A program made the translations under genes and the position numbers. From Onchidella celtica (taxonomy: Eukaryota; Mollusca; Gastropoda; Systellommatophora; Onchidiidae): 64,000 nt of DNA. Positions within the stretch are counted from its first letter, which is position 1. Each line of letters begins with the position of its first letter. Where the stretch lies: the NCBI GenBank assembly GCA_963931925.1, contig OZ007576.1, positions 9,930,371 through 9,994,370 on the forward strand, read 5' to 3'. The notes below the pieces were generated by a model, which ran no database searches, had not been told where the DNA came from, and was given only the letters and a program-made list of their open reading frames with translations. Shown piece by piece: positions 63,961-64,000 of this stretch.

Positions 63961-64000
63961 GTAAGTTAATGTAAAGAAAGACTAAATTTAAATACTCGTA

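Noticed and set aside
781..63960. Array of independent single-exon peptide genes
   Set aside because: Uniform phase-1 borders and near-invariant GTAAGT/YAG at 85 exons fit splicing far better; several A units have no in-frame start. Kept only as a low-weight alternative.

Overview
The window is eukaryotic, probably from a marine invertebrate. It is AT-rich, its short exons have canonical GT-AG borders, and it is dense with metazoan transposable elements (Ty3-type LTR element, LINE fragments, PIF/Harbinger, Tc1/pogo-like and TTAA-flanked elements). A lophotrochozoan such as a mollusc is plausible, but the sequence alone does not settle the phylum.

The dominant content is one interior stretch of a single plus-strand gene, or gene array. 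I count 85 intact exons between 781 and 63960, each exactly 102 nt and flanked by phase-1 introns. Each encodes a 34-residue module with six cysteines (C-x3-C-x9-C-x-C-x-C-x13-C), 2,890 residues and 510 cysteines in total if all are spliced. The last residue of each module is a split codon, so each splice junction completes a further C-x-C. The pattern resembles CXCXC repeats of Balbiani-ring-3/VEGF-C tail type; I infer a large secreted disulfide-rich repeat protein. Neither gene end is in the window.

The modules fall into three classes. A has DATQ and NNPAQIYDAETNTC-like ends, C has NPNLIYNSVTNTCG, and B has VNPSEIYDPETNTC. They normally repeat in the order A-C-B with about 540 bp per exon plus intron (about 1.63 kb per triplet). 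Region 7.6-23.4 kb is a highly homogenised set of triplets containing a 6,463-bp block of four triplets duplicated in tandem at more than 99% identity by eye. Regions 0-7 kb and 24-31 kb are related but rearranged, with chimeric exons, a dead exon and a fragment of it. Region 37-64 kb is an older, more diverged run of the same triplets.

Transposable elements interrupt introns only. They are: a CR1/L2-like LINE fragment at the left edge; TTAA-flanked MITEs at 0.4, 1.2, 51.4 and 54.0 kb; a 1.87-kb TIR element at 3.5 kb; a repeat pair in inverted orientation at 25.4 and 62.9 kb; 1,000-bp TA-flanked elements at 27.4 and 61.4 kb; a Ty3-type LTR retrotransposon with identical LTRs at 31.2-35.7 kb, inside an older TIR element; Penelope-like repeats at 40.0 and 51.9 kb; a Harbinger derivative at 47.5 kb; a LINE 3' fragment at 49.8 kb; and a 2.2-kb composite element at 51.2 kb. 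Paralogous introns supply empty sites that fix most insertion borders to the base. No tRNA, rRNA, CRISPR or prokaryotic feature was seen. No promoter or poly(A) site for the array gene is visible.
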